64,000 bases of DNA from JAEUPI01 sp963814435 (GTDB lineage: Bacteria > Pseudomonadota > Gammaproteobacteria > Burkholderiales > Burkholderiaceae_C), in assembly GCA_963814435.1 (NCBI GenBank), contig CAWFCV010000035.1, forward strand, positions 62,001-126,000. Reading direction: 5' to 3'. The translations under genes were made by a program, and so were the position numbers. Below, piece by piece: positions 17,578 to 26,368 of the stretch; within the stretch, counting starts at the first letter, position 1, and every line of letters starts with the position of its first letter. The notes under the pieces are model-generated. The model made no database searches, was not told where the DNA came from, and was given only the letters and a program-made list of their open reading frames with translations.

Positions 17578-17871
17578 TCAATTGCGATCGGCCTGCGCCG
17601 CGCGCTCGGTCGGCATCGGGGCGGAATCGTTGGGCATCGGCACCGATGTGCGCGGTGCCGCGCTGGGTTGTTGTGCCGGCTCCTGCGCCTTCGGGGTGGT
17701 GATGACCGGTGCTGTCATCAGGGTGGTGGTGGCAGGCGTCGGTGTCGTGGTCTGCGTGGTCATGGGTGCGCTGGCGCCGGTTTCTGCGGTGGATTGCGCA
17801 TACACCAGGCCGACCGCGCCGATCACGGCCAGGGCGGTTGCGGTGGGGATCAGGATGTTTCTTGCGTTCAT
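17578..17871 (-). CDS. Small exported Thr/Pro/Ala-rich protein, unknown
   Basis: A 97-residue frame with ATG at 17871. The first 26 residues read as a signal peptide (NILIPTATALAVIGAVGLVYAQ), and the rest is a low-complexity tail rich in Thr, Pro, Ala and Ser without cysteines. It immediately precedes the L,D-transpeptidase, suggesting a cell-envelope role such as a periplasmic linker or wall-associated peptide. No domain is recognised. The clean signal sequence and operon position support a gene; the disordered tail lowers confidence. Confidence 0.5.
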   Translation of the reverse strand: MNARNILIPTATALAVIGAVGLVYAQSTAETGASAPMTTQTTTPTPATTTLMTAPVITTPKAQEPAQQPSAAPRTSVPMPNDSAPMPTERAAQADRN

Positions 17872-18290
17872 GTGGATGCTCCGGGGAGATTGAGGTTGAA
17901 GGACGATGAACCGGCGAAACCGGTGCGGCACAGCCTAGGCTCGACCCGGGATTTGCGGCGTCGGGCGTCAACGCCGCCGTGTGTAGGAGGACACCGCAGC
18001 GCGCCCGCGCAGATCGACGCCGCAAACCCGGCAGCCACCGCGCCGCGCGGTACAAGCGGCCGGTTGCAATTCGGTAGGCGGCGGCCTACCGCGTCGCATC
18101 CGATCGACCGACAGACAGCCTGCCCGCCGTCTCGAATACTGGCGAACGCCAAGATCAACGAACGGAGTCGCGATGCCCTGCTCCAACACGCCCGACAGTC
18201 GCCGGCCGACCGCCGGGACGACCGGGCCATCGGTATCGCCATGACCGGCCATGGCGCCATCGCCTGTGCCCGGCGCGGCGTCGTTGGCTG
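17872..18290. other. Non-coding stretch between the exported protein and the alternative oxidase
   Basis: About 420 bases with divergent genes on both sides, so it should hold both promoters. The clearest structure is a perfect hairpin CGGTAGGC/GCCTACCG (18072-18079, 18084-18091). A 23-codon frame from ATG 18173 has a reasonable GGAG site but no recognisable content. I see no FNR/NorR-type box or consensus sigma-70 promoter. Confidence 0.45.
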
Positions 18291-19058
18291 ATGAATCATC
18301 GATTCCGGGCGCGAGAGACCGTGATGGACGCGAGCCCGACCGAAGCGCCGGCGCCGCATGACGCGCCGGCCACCGCGCCGCCGCGCCGTCACCACGATCC
18401 CGACGACCTCGCCGACCGCGTCGCACTTGCCGCCACCCGGCTGCTCCGCGGCATGGCCGACCTGTTCTTCGTCAAGCGCTATGGCCACCGGGCCATCGTG
18501 CTGGAGACGGTGGCAGCCGTGCCGGGCATGGTGGGCGCGACCCTGACGCACCTGCGATGTCTGCGTCGCATGGTCGGCGACCAGGGCTGGATCCGTGTGC
18601 TGCTGGAGGAGGCCGAGAACGAGCGCATGCACCTCATGACGTTCATCGAGATCGCCAGGCCTACGGCGCTGGAGCGGCTGGTCGTCGCGCTGGCGCAGTG
18701 GATCTTCTACGTCGGGTATTTCGTGCTGTACCTGATGTCGTCACGCACCGCACACCGCCTGGTTGGCTACTTCGAGGAGGAGGCCGTGCTCAGCTACACG
18801 CTGTACCTCGAGGAGGTCGACGCCGGCCGGATGCCGAACCCGCCCGCACCGGCTCTGGCGAAGCAGTATTGGCTGCTGCCCGACGACGCGATGCTGCGCG
18901 ATGTGCTGCTTGTCATTCGCGCCGACGAGGCGCACCACCGGGACGTCAACCATGCGCTGGCCAGCGAACTCGCCGGTCGGCCCGCCAGTCGGACACCGCA
19001 GGCCACCTACCCGGGGCATGCCGAAGGCACGAAAACGACGGGCACCTCCGGCGGTTGA
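18291..19058 (+). CDS. aox: Alternative oxidase (diiron ubiquinol oxidase)
   Basis: A 255-residue protein (or 244 from ATG 18324, which has a GAGAG site). All diiron ligands are in place: Glu72 in LET, Glu111/His114 in ENERMHL, the FEEEAVLSYT segment near 161-170, and Glu213/His216 in RADEAHHRDVNH. The hydrophobic stretch at 131-150 (WIFYVGYFVLYLM) fits the monotopic membrane surface of this family. Alternative oxidase reduces oxygen with ubiquinol without pumping protons and tolerates cyanide and nitric oxide. It stands alone, in no respiratory cluster. The enzyme is common in plants and fungi but sporadic in bacteria. Confidence 0.85.
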   Translation: MNHRFRARETVMDASPTEAPAPHDAPATAPPRRHHDPDDLADRVALAATRLLRGMADLFFVKRYGHRAIVLETVAAVPGMVGATLTHLRCLRRMVGDQGWIRVLLEEAENERMHLMTFIEIARPTALERLVVALAQWIFYVGYFVLYLMSSRTAHRLVGYFEEEAVLSYTLYLEEVDAGRMPNPPAPALAKQYWLLPDDAMLRDVLLVIRADEAHHRDVNHALASELAGRPASRTPQATYPGHAEGTKTTGTSGG

Positions 19059-19160
19059 TGCCGTGGTACCGGCGCGATCACGGCGCGCGGCATGCACGAC
19101 AGGTCAACGCCATACGGGCCCTCGTTCGTCGCGGCCCTCGGTCGTCGGCGCAGAAGTGCG

Positions 19161-20783
19161 TCACCCGGCAGGATGCAGGCCCTCGCGCACGAGCTGCTCG
19201 CGCAGCAGCCGCTTCATCAGCTTGCCGTTGGCGTTGCGCGGCAGCGGGGTGTCGCTCCAGGTGAAGGTCTCGGGCACCTTGTAGTCGGCCAGCCGCGCGG
19301 CGCAGTGGGCACGCAGTGCGGCGGCGTCGTGCGTTGCGGCGGGCGCATGGACAAAGGCGTGCACCCGTTCGCCCAGCACCGGGCAGGGCCGTCCGACCAC
19401 GGCCGCCTCGACCATGCCGGGCCAGGCCATCAGCGCGTTCTCCACCTCGACCGAGTAGACCTTGAAGCCGCCGCGGTTGAGCATGTCCTTCTTGCGGTCG
19501 AACACGCGCACGTAGCCTTCGGCGTCGATCGCTCCTAGGTCGCCCGAGTGCCACCAGCCGGCGGTGAACGACGCGGCCGAGGCCTCAGGATTGGCCCAGT
19601 AGCCGGGCACGACCATCGGCCCGGCGATCCACAGCTCGCCCGTTTCGCCGGGCGGCAGCTCGCGCCCCTGGTCGTCCATCACCCGGATCTCGGCCGCTGG
19701 CAGCGCCACGCCCACGCTGTCGGCGTGCGCGCGTGTCTGGCCCATCGGCATCATCGTCACCGGCGACGTGGTCTCGGTGGCGCCGTAGGCGTTGATCAGC
19801 GTCAGGCCCGGCAGCCGCCGCGCCAGCGCATCGATGCTGGCCACCGGCATCGGTGCCCCGCCGTAGCCGCCGATGCGCCAGGCACCCAGCTCGGCGTCGG
19901 CGAACTCGGGCCGCAGCAGACACAAGTTGTACATCGCCGGCACCATCAGCGTGTGGGTGACGCGCTCGCGCTCGAGCAGCGCGATGAAGCTCTCGGCCTT
20001 GAACGCCGGCACGATGGCCGTGGTGCCGCCCACGTGCAGCATCGCCGCGATGATCGCGATCAGCCCGGTCACGTGGCTGGCAGGAACGGCCAGCGCCGAC
20101 ACGTCGCCCGGGCGCAGCTTCATGCAGGCCTGGTAGTGCAGCACCGAGTGCGCGATGTTCAGGTGCGTCAGCATCGCGCCCTTGGGGTTGCCGGTGGTGC
20201 CCGAGGTGTAGAGGATCACCGCGACGTCGGTCTCGGCCGGCTCCGCCGGCGCCGGCGCAGCGCGCTCAGGCGCCAGCAGCGTGTCATAGGCGACGCAGCC
20301 GGGCGCGGCGCCGATCGCGATGCGGTGCTTCAGCGCGGGCGCGTCGGCCGCGTCGGGCAGGCGTTCGGCGAGCGCGGCGTCGGCGACGATCGCGACCGCG
20401 CCGCACTGGCGCGCGATGTAGGCCAGCCCGGGACGCTGCTCGCGTACGCCCACCGGCACCGCCACCGCGCCCAGGCGCTGCAGCGCCAGCAGTGCGGTCA
20501 CGAATTCGGGCCGGTTGTCGATGAACATCACCACCCGGTCGCCGCGCATGAGGCCGAGCGCGGCCAGACCGGCGGCCAGGCGCTGCACCTGCTCGTCGAG
20601 CTCGGCGTAGCTGATGCGCCGGCCCTCGTACGCCAGCGCCGCCGCCTGCGGCGCGCGGGCCCGGCTGGCGGCGAACATCGCGTACAGGCCGCCCGGCCGC
20701 TCGGCAAAGCAGCGCACCACGCGGTCGCCGAACAGGGCCTCGGCGCGCATCGTGGGAACGGGGTAGTCGGACCAGGGATTCAT
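19161..20783 (-). CDS. AMP-forming acyl-CoA synthetase (class I adenylate-forming)
   Basis: A 540-residue enzyme. ATG 20783 is chosen because the family opening (MNPWSDYPVPTMRAEALFGD) begins there. Motifs: P-loop LYTSGTTGNPKGAML near residue 186, the NAYGATETTSP adenylate motif near 330, YVRVFDRKKDMLNRGGFKVYS near 430 and the C-terminal catalytic lysine in NANGKLMKRLLRE. It links a carboxylic acid to CoA through an acyl adenylate. The substrate is not evident; the sequence resembles medium/long-chain and aromatic acid ligases. It is convergent with the oxidase gene and stands alone. Confidence 0.9.
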   Translation of the reverse strand: MNPWSDYPVPTMRAEALFGDRVVRCFAERPGGLYAMFAASRARAPQAAALAYEGRRISYAELDEQVQRLAAGLAALGLMRGDRVVMFIDNRPEFVTALLALQRLGAVAVPVGVREQRPGLAYIARQCGAVAIVADAALAERLPDAADAPALKHRIAIGAAPGCVAYDTLLAPERAAPAPAEPAETDVAVILYTSGTTGNPKGAMLTHLNIAHSVLHYQACMKLRPGDVSALAVPASHVTGLIAIIAAMLHVGGTTAIVPAFKAESFIALLERERVTHTLMVPAMYNLCLLRPEFADAELGAWRIGGYGGAPMPVASIDALARRLPGLTLINAYGATETTSPVTMMPMGQTRAHADSVGVALPAAEIRVMDDQGRELPPGETGELWIAGPMVVPGYWANPEASAASFTAGWWHSGDLGAIDAEGYVRVFDRKKDMLNRGGFKVYSVEVENALMAWPGMVEAAVVGRPCPVLGERVHAFVHAPAATHDAAALRAHCAARLADYKVPETFTWSDTPLPRNANGKLMKRLLREQLVREGLHPAG

Positions 20784-21174
20784 CGTCGGGGTAAGGCGAT
20801 CATCGCAAAAAAGCGCCATTCGACGAACAAGCCTGTGGGGTCGGGACCCGGTCCCATTCGCAGGGTGCCTGGCCTTGCCGGTGGCGGCGATGGGAAATGG
20901 AACGGACCCTTGCACTCTCGTGTGCGGTGGCTGCTCACGACTCACCAGGAATCGGCGGCTCAAACAACACCAGGGTCGGCAATGTGGTGTTCAGCTGACC
21001 CAGAGCATGCGGCGCTCAGGGGCAGGGCCCGCCCAGGAGCGGACGGTCCCCGGGCTGCGGGTTGGCGGTCGTTCCGCCTTCCATACGGCCTAGATTGAGC
21101 GTTCGTGCCCCGGCGAAGAGACTGCGCACGGCCAACTTTGCCGATCGCCTATCGGCACGCAACGTCCAGATTGA
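20784..21174. other. Non-coding stretch after the unknown exported protein and before the ligase
   Basis: About 390 bases between two minus-strand genes. Short frames are present but none has plausible composition. The ligase promoter should be near 20784-20850. No repeat or strong hairpin stands out. Confidence 0.4.
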
Positions 21175-22191
21175 CTACCGATTCTTCGGCTGAGCCTGCC
21201 GCATCCTGCGGAATCGGTCCTCTGGCGATTCTCGTTGAGCATCCGATGCTCCGCCCGATTTTGGCGCCTTGCATCCAGGACCGTAGTCGAATCGCGTCGG
21301 ACTCCACTGGTGGACGTACACGTCCGGCGGCGTTCCCGTTGCTGGCCGCGTGAGCATCCACTGCACGGGAGTTCCGCCGAACCAGGTGGACTTCAACTCC
21401 ATGACCGGCAGCGGCTGGTTGCGTCCGAAAGAATACGACTGCACGCCGCCCAACGGCGCGTACTGCATACCCTTGCAGTCTCCAGCGCACTCCACCACGA
21501 AGCGCGCGCGCGTGCTGATTTTGGTACTCACCGCGGCCCGCGTTCCGTCCGCGCTCCATGAAGCATGGTAGGAGGCAAGGCAATAGAAACCCTGTCCGTG
21601 CAGCCAGTCAATCACATCGTCAATCGGCTCTGTTTCCCGCCGCGCTTGCCCCGCGCCGCCCATCGACGAATCCCAATACTCGATACCGTTGTGCTGGGGG
21701 GGAGCCGCCGCACCGACCTGAGGCTGTGCTCCGGTTGAGCCTGATGCCGCCGGTGGGGCCACCGGCAGGGGCGTTCCGCCATCTCCCGCCAGCTCGAAGG
21801 TCGTGCACGAGGGCGACTCCAAGATCCTCCCCCGGATCTGCCGCGTCGCCTGGTCCAGCCTCCCGGCCATCCCCACCATGTTCATGCCGCTCACGGGTCG
21901 GCCGATCCACCTCACCGGCGCCAGCTGGAACACGTCGGTGCCCGCGTTGTACTGTCCCGTCATGCTGTACGACGTCGTGGCACCGCCACCTGGTACTTGA
22001 ATGGTGAACACCGCATCAATTCGCCCCGGTCCGGCAACGCTGATGCGCAGATCCAGCCAGTTCCAACCCTGGCACAGGTAACGGCCGAGATAGTGGCCTT
22101 CGATCGCGGCCGCCGCCGCGCGCCCTTGCGCCGCCAGTCCGATCGCCATGAGCAGCACGCTCGTCAAGGCGCTTCGCAAGGTTCTCCGCAC
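21175..22191 (-). CDS. Exported protein of unknown function
   Basis: A 338-residue frame with a GTG at 22191 preceded by GAAGGAAG, directly giving a signal peptide (VRRTLRSALTSVLLMAIGL, cut after AAQGRAAAA). The N-terminal half after the signal has a beta-rich module (EGHYLGRYLCQGWNWLDL, VFTIQVPGGG) that resembles small lipocalin-like or coating modules; a proline/alanine linker sits near residue 150, and the C-terminal half has GFYCLASYHASWS and FVVECAGDCKGM, with several cysteines likely in disulphides. No named domain. It follows the Sel1 protein by 14 bases and shares its transcript. Confidence 0.65.
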   Translation of the reverse strand: MRRTLRSALTSVLLMAIGLAAQGRAAAAAIEGHYLGRYLCQGWNWLDLRISVAGPGRIDAVFTIQVPGGGATTSYSMTGQYNAGTDVFQLAPVRWIGRPVSGMNMVGMAGRLDQATRQIRGRILESPSCTTFELAGDGGTPLPVAPPAASGSTGAQPQVGAAAPPQHNGIEYWDSSMGGAGQARRETEPIDDVIDWLHGQGFYCLASYHASWSADGTRAAVSTKISTRARFVVECAGDCKGMQYAPLGGVQSYSFGRNQPLPVMELKSTWFGGTPVQWMLTRPATGTPPDVYVHQWSPTRFDYGPGCKAPKSGGASDAQRESPEDRFRRMRQAQPKNR

Positions 22192-22205
22192 GCCGCTTCC
22201 TTCGT

Positions 22206-23018
22206 CTAGCGCGTTTTCACGGGCCGGCCTATTCCCAGCATGTTCTCTCCGTGCAAGATCCGGGAAATGTCTCCGTTCGCCGGCGTGACCGTGCGATCGC
22301 GCGGGCCTGGGTAGGTCGAACCGGATCCTCCCCCAATCGATGGGCTTCCTGCGTTTGAGGAACCGGAATCGCCGCCCCCGCCCATCGCGCCTGCCACCAG
22401 AATGAACATTCCCAAGGCCACCAAGATGTCCCTTCCCTCGGTGCTGGCCGCAAAGAGATTCTGGTCGATCTTGTCCCGCTGGGCCGCGGCTTTGGCCGCC
22501 AGTTCCTTGTCTGGCCCCGTTGCCGCCCGGTCGAACCAACGCCGAGCGCCCGCCTCGCGTTTGGGACCGCCGTCGCCGAGGCCCATCATCACCGCCAGCG
22601 TGTATTGGGCCTCTTGGTGTCCGGCTTCGGCCGGTGTCAGCATCAGTGCCCGTGCTTTGGCTGGGTCCCGCGTTGTCCCCACACCAGTGGCATAGCACAG
22701 CGCGTGCATGTATTGGCCCTCTTTGCTCCCTTGCTGCGCTGCCTGCGCATATAACCCGAGGGCACCTGGCAGATCCACCGAGGTCCCCTTGCCCAAGTGC
22801 TTCATGTAGGCGAATCGGACCATCGCCGGCGCGTAGCCGTGTTGTGCACCCTGTTGATAGAAGCGCATTGCCCCCGCAAGATCGGCGCCCTGCGTGCCCA
22901 CGCCGTACTCGGCTTTGACGCCCTGTTGAAACTGAGCTTCCAGAGCGGCGAGATCCTGTGCGGATGCTGCGTTGAGCAGGCACGCCACCAAAAGAATACA
23001 AACGCATTCTCTCGTCAT
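22206..23018 (-). CDS. Sel1-repeat (TPR-like) exported protein
   Basis: A 270-residue protein; ATG 23018 with GGAGGG before it gives a signal peptide (CVCILLVACLLNAASAQ). About four Sel1-like repeats follow between residues 35 and 175, each with the A-x2-G pattern (AMRFYQQGAQHGYAPAMV, LGLYAQAAQQGSKEGQYM, ARALMLTPAEAGHQEAQY). The C-terminal third has a hydrophobic helix (DILVALGMFILVAGAM) then a glycine/serine-rich tail. Sel1 proteins act as scaffolds for protein partners. Its operon mate at 21175 is also exported, so a two-protein periplasmic or envelope assembly is plausible. Confidence 0.8.
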   Translation of the reverse strand: MTRECVCILLVACLLNAASAQDLAALEAQFQQGVKAEYGVGTQGADLAGAMRFYQQGAQHGYAPAMVRFAYMKHLGKGTSVDLPGALGLYAQAAQQGSKEGQYMHALCYATGVGTTRDPAKARALMLTPAEAGHQEAQYTLAVMMGLGDGGPKREAGARRWFDRAATGPDKELAAKAAAQRDKIDQNLFAASTEGRDILVALGMFILVAGAMGGGGDSGSSNAGSPSIGGGSGSTYPGPRDRTVTPANGDISRILHGENMLGIGRPVKTR

Positions 23019-23211
23019 GGGCCCTCCGCACTTGAACGCGCCGACGGCGTTCCCAGGATTCGAGCATAGGCATTTCAAGGGCCCTCAGCAAGGTCGCCCC
23101 TCATGCAGAATGCCGTTGTGATGCCTGCGTCTGGCCCTGCCGTCCCATTTGCCGACCCGTTGTGTGCGTGATGCCCCGGCGGCATGCGCGGCACCTGAGA
23201 GGCCGAGGGCG

Positions 23212-23784
23212 ATGAACGCGTTGCTGCGCTTCGCCAGCCACGTCGACCGACTCAATCGCTTCGTCGGCCGCGCGATGGTCTGGCCACTGCTGGCGTCGGT
23301 TGTCATCAGTGCGGGCAATGCCTTTTCGCGCAAATTCCTCGGATTGAGCTCGAACGCCTGGATCGAGATCCAGTGGCACCTGTTCGCGGTGGCCTTCCTC
23401 GGCTGCGCGGGCTACGTGCTGATGGTCGACGAACATGTTCGCGTCGATGCGCTGTCGCGCCGCTGGTCGGCGCGCACACGCGCCTGGATAGATGCGGTGG
23501 CGTTGACGCTGGTGGCGCTGCCGATGACGCTGCTGTTCGTGCTGATGGGCTGGAGTCTGTTTCAAGAGGCCTGGCGCAGCGGCGAGTCGTCGTTCAACGC
23601 CGGCGGCCTGGTGGTGTGGCCGATCTACCTGTGCATCCCGCTGGGCATGGGTCTGCTCGGCCTGCAGGCCATCAGCGAGCTGCTGCGGCGCGTCGCGTTC
23701 CTGCGCGGCGCCATCGGCTGCGCGACCTTGGGCGAGGCCGATTTGCCACCGCTCATCGGTCAACCCGAACCACGAGACCGCTGA
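23212..23784 (+). CDS. TRAP transporter small permease (DctQ type)
   Basis: A 190-residue membrane protein with four helices. ATG 23212 lies behind a GAGAGG site and gives MNALLRFASHVDRLNRFVGR; an upstream in-frame ATG would add a non-conserved 21-residue leader. Typical points are AWIEIQWHLFAVAFLGCAGYVL and the EHVRVDAL loop. It forms the small subunit of a tripartite sodium-driven carboxylate transporter with the large permease that begins on its stop codon. No binding protein gene is next to it. Confidence 0.85.
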   Translation: MNALLRFASHVDRLNRFVGRAMVWPLLASVVISAGNAFSRKFLGLSSNAWIEIQWHLFAVAFLGCAGYVLMVDEHVRVDALSRRWSARTRAWIDAVALTLVALPMTLLFVLMGWSLFQEAWRSGESSFNAGGLVVWPIYLCIPLGMGLLGLQAISELLRRVAFLRGAIGCATLGEADLPPLIGQPEPRDR

Positions 23785-25517
23785 TGGATTGGCTGGCCGC
23801 CAATCTGGCGCCGCTGATGTTCGTTGCGCTGGTGCTGGCGCTGATGAGCGGTGTGCCCGTGGTGCTGGGGCTGGCGGCTTGTGGCCTCGGATTCGCGCTG
23901 CTCGGCATCCAGTTCGATCTGATGCCCGCGCTGCTGCTGCAGGCCCTGCCGCTGCGGCTGATCAACATCATGGAGAACGACCTGCTGCTCGCGATTCCGT
24001 TCTTCACGTTGATGGGGCTAATCCTCGACCGCTGCGGGCTGGCGCGTGATCTGCTCGAGACCATCGGCGAGCTGTTCGGTCCGGTGCGTGGCGGACTCGC
24101 CTTCGCCGTCGTGCTGGTCGGGGCGCTGCTCGGCGCCACCACCGGCGTGATCGCAGCTTCGGTCATCTCGATGGGCCTGTTTTCCCTGCCGCTGATGCTG
24201 CGCCACGGCTACGACGCGCGGCTGGCCAGCGGCGTGATCGCCGCCTCGGGCAGCCTGACGCAGATCGTGCCGCCGTCGCTGGTGCTGATCGTGCTGGCCG
24301 ATCAGCTCGGCCGCAGCGTGGGCGAAATGTATGCCGCTGCGCTGGTGCCCGCGGCAATGGTCATTGGCGGCTACCTGCTGGTGGTGGCCGGAGCGGCGTG
24401 GGCGTTCCCGCAGCTGGCGCCTGCGCTGCCGCGTGCCGCACGCCGTGCGGGCGAGCGCAGCGGCCTGCGTTCGCTCGGCGTACTCATGCTCGCCAGCTCT
24501 GCGCTGGCGGCCGTGTTCATGCAGGTTTATCCGCGCCTGCTGGAGCACATCGGCCGCACCGTCCTCGCGCCGCCCAGCGACGAGCTGGTGGTCGTGAGCC
24601 TCGGCGCAACGGGTTTGATCGCCGTCGCGCTGGCGCTGGTCGATCGCACGTTACGGCTGCGCGGATTGTCGCCGCTGGCGCACCGCGTGGCCTTCGTGCT
24701 GGCGCCGCCGCTGATGCTGATCTTCCTGGTGCTCGGCACCATCTACCTCGGGCTGGCCACGCCGACTGAAGGCGGCGCCATCGGCGCCATCGGCGCCATG
24801 GTGATGGCGGCAGCACGCGGCCGGCTGCACCGCGCGCAGCTGGCCGATGCCGCACTGTCGACCGTGAAGCTGAGCACCTTCGTCGTGTTCATCCTCATCG
24901 GTTCGACGATCTTCAGCCACACCTTCAACAGTCTGGAGGGCACGCGATGGGTATCGCGGCTGTTCCACGACCTGCCGGGGGGTGCCACGGGCATGCTCGT
25001 GGTCGTGACGGCGCTGGTGTTCGTGCTCGGCTTCTTTCTGGACTTTTTCGAGATCGCGTTCATCCTGGTGCCGCTGCTGGGCCCGGTCGCGCAATCGCTG
25101 GGCATCGACCTGATCTGGTTCGCCGTGCTGCTCGGCGTGAACCTTCAGACGTCGTTTCTCACGCCGCCGTTCGGCTATGCGCTGTTCTTCCTGCGTGGCG
25201 TGGCGCCAGCGCGTGACCGCGTCGACCCGGTCACCGGCCACACCGTGCGCGGTGTCGACACCGGCGACATCTATCGCGGCGTGCTGCCATTCGTGGCAGT
25301 GCAACTGGTCGTGATGGGGGTGCTGATCGCCTTCCCGCAGGTCTTGCAGGTCGATGCTTGGCGCGCCAACCGGCTGAGCGCCGACGAGGTCGACGAGATC
25401 CTGCGCAGCGGCCCACGCGGCGGCGGCTCGGTCTGGCCTGCGGCGGCCGATCCGGGCGCATGGCTGATCGAGCAGATGAGCCGGGACGCTGCGGCACCAA
25501 AGGCGCCGGCGCGCTAG
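23784..25517 (+). CDS. TRAP transporter large permease (DctM type, long form)
   Basis: A 577-residue protein that starts on the small-permease stop (TGATG). DctM signatures are seen: PFFTLMGLILDRCGLARDLL, GATTGVIAASVISMGL, ASGSLTQIVPPSLVLIVLADQLG and, near the end, LTPPFGYALFFLRGV. It is about 150 residues longer than the common 425 because of an extra section (about residues 210-330) with additional helices, plus a polar C-terminal tail. Long forms are known in a subset of TRAP systems. The missing binding protein would decide the substrate. Confidence 0.88.
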   Translation: MDWLAANLAPLMFVALVLALMSGVPVVLGLAACGLGFALLGIQFDLMPALLLQALPLRLINIMENDLLLAIPFFTLMGLILDRCGLARDLLETIGELFGPVRGGLAFAVVLVGALLGATTGVIAASVISMGLFSLPLMLRHGYDARLASGVIAASGSLTQIVPPSLVLIVLADQLGRSVGEMYAAALVPAAMVIGGYLLVVAGAAWAFPQLAPALPRAARRAGERSGLRSLGVLMLASSALAAVFMQVYPRLLEHIGRTVLAPPSDELVVVSLGATGLIAVALALVDRTLRLRGLSPLAHRVAFVLAPPLMLIFLVLGTIYLGLATPTEGGAIGAIGAMVMAAARGRLHRAQLADAALSTVKLSTFVVFILIGSTIFSHTFNSLEGTRWVSRLFHDLPGGATGMLVVVTALVFVLGFFLDFFEIAFILVPLLGPVAQSLGIDLIWFAVLLGVNLQTSFLTPPFGYALFFLRGVAPARDRVDPVTGHTVRGVDTGDIYRGVLPFVAVQLVVMGVLIAFPQVLQVDAWRANRLSADEVDEILRSGPRGGGSVWPAAADPGAWLIEQMSRDAAAPKAPAR

Positions 25518-26368
25518 TGCAATGCAGGCCCGCGCTGCCGCAATGCGCTCGCCGTGCTCTGCCTTGGCGCGCGCGTGATTCACGTGCTTGCGCACCAGTT
25601 GAATCGCAAGCCCAGCGTGCATTGGACTCCGCGATAGGTCCGCTTGCATCGCTGGGCATGTTTGCGGCGCCTGTGCCTCTCAGGCCTGACGCTGATTGAA
25701 GCCGAGGATGACTACCATGGCCGCGAAGGGTTCACGCAGCATCTGATACGCGCCAATCCAACGCACTTCTCAGACGGCTACGCGCACGATAGGCGCAAAT
25801 CCGGCGGCGTCGACACCTGCCCTACGGCACCGCTTAATGCATCCAATGTTGCCGCAGCGAACGTCGGCTTCACTCGGTCGCTTACTTCCGCTTTGGGTCG
25901 ATCTCGCCCTTTCGGCTTGATGTCTCGAATGATCGCGATCTGGGTGCGGCGTGCCTTCGTCCGACGTCGATCGCCGATCCCTTCGTAGCCGAGGCGTTTG
26001 TCGAACGATGGGTCCTGATCGCTTGCGTCCGGCCTGGAGCGGCTGCTCAGGCCGTGCTGCGGCCAATCCGGCTTGACCCTCGAAACGGCGGCCCGGCGGT
26101 CCCGAGGCGCGCGAGTACCGCGCGCTGCGCCGCTCACGGCTTTGGCGAGCGGCGCTACGCTGGGCGGTGTCGATAGCGAAATGCGCGAAGCCGAGAAGGT
26201 GCGCGACCACGCGCCGGCGTGTATCGTCTTGCGCGACTGAACGCCACAGGGAGACCGACGAATGAGAGACGGAGTCGAGATCGTTGCGCACACGGGTCCG
26301 CTGGCGCCGTCGCCGCGTCGTCGCTATGCCGGACCGCTGGGACAGGGCACAGAGCGGAGGAAAGCACT
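25518..26368. other. Long stretch without a confident gene
   Basis: About 850 bases between the TRAP permease and the S9 peptidase. Frames of up to 173 residues on the minus strand (25770-26293) are arginine/serine-rich and match nothing I know. Local GC is lower around 25690-25960. It could be a decayed gene or a former insertion site. The only clear signal is the GGAGG before GTG 26369. Confidence 0.4.

Noticed and set aside
18173..18244. A 23-codon leader peptide before the alternative oxidase
   Set aside because: It has a fair ribosome site but no regulatory codon run or attenuator structure.
22206..23018. The Sel1 repeats as a CRISPR-like or tandem DNA repeat
   Set aside because: The repetition is at the protein level; the DNA repeats are degenerate and unevenly spaced.
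25770..26293. Minus-strand frames of 171-173 residues in the gap before the S9 peptidase
   Set aside because: Arg/Ser-rich, overlapping in two frames, with no ribosome site or similarity that I can see.
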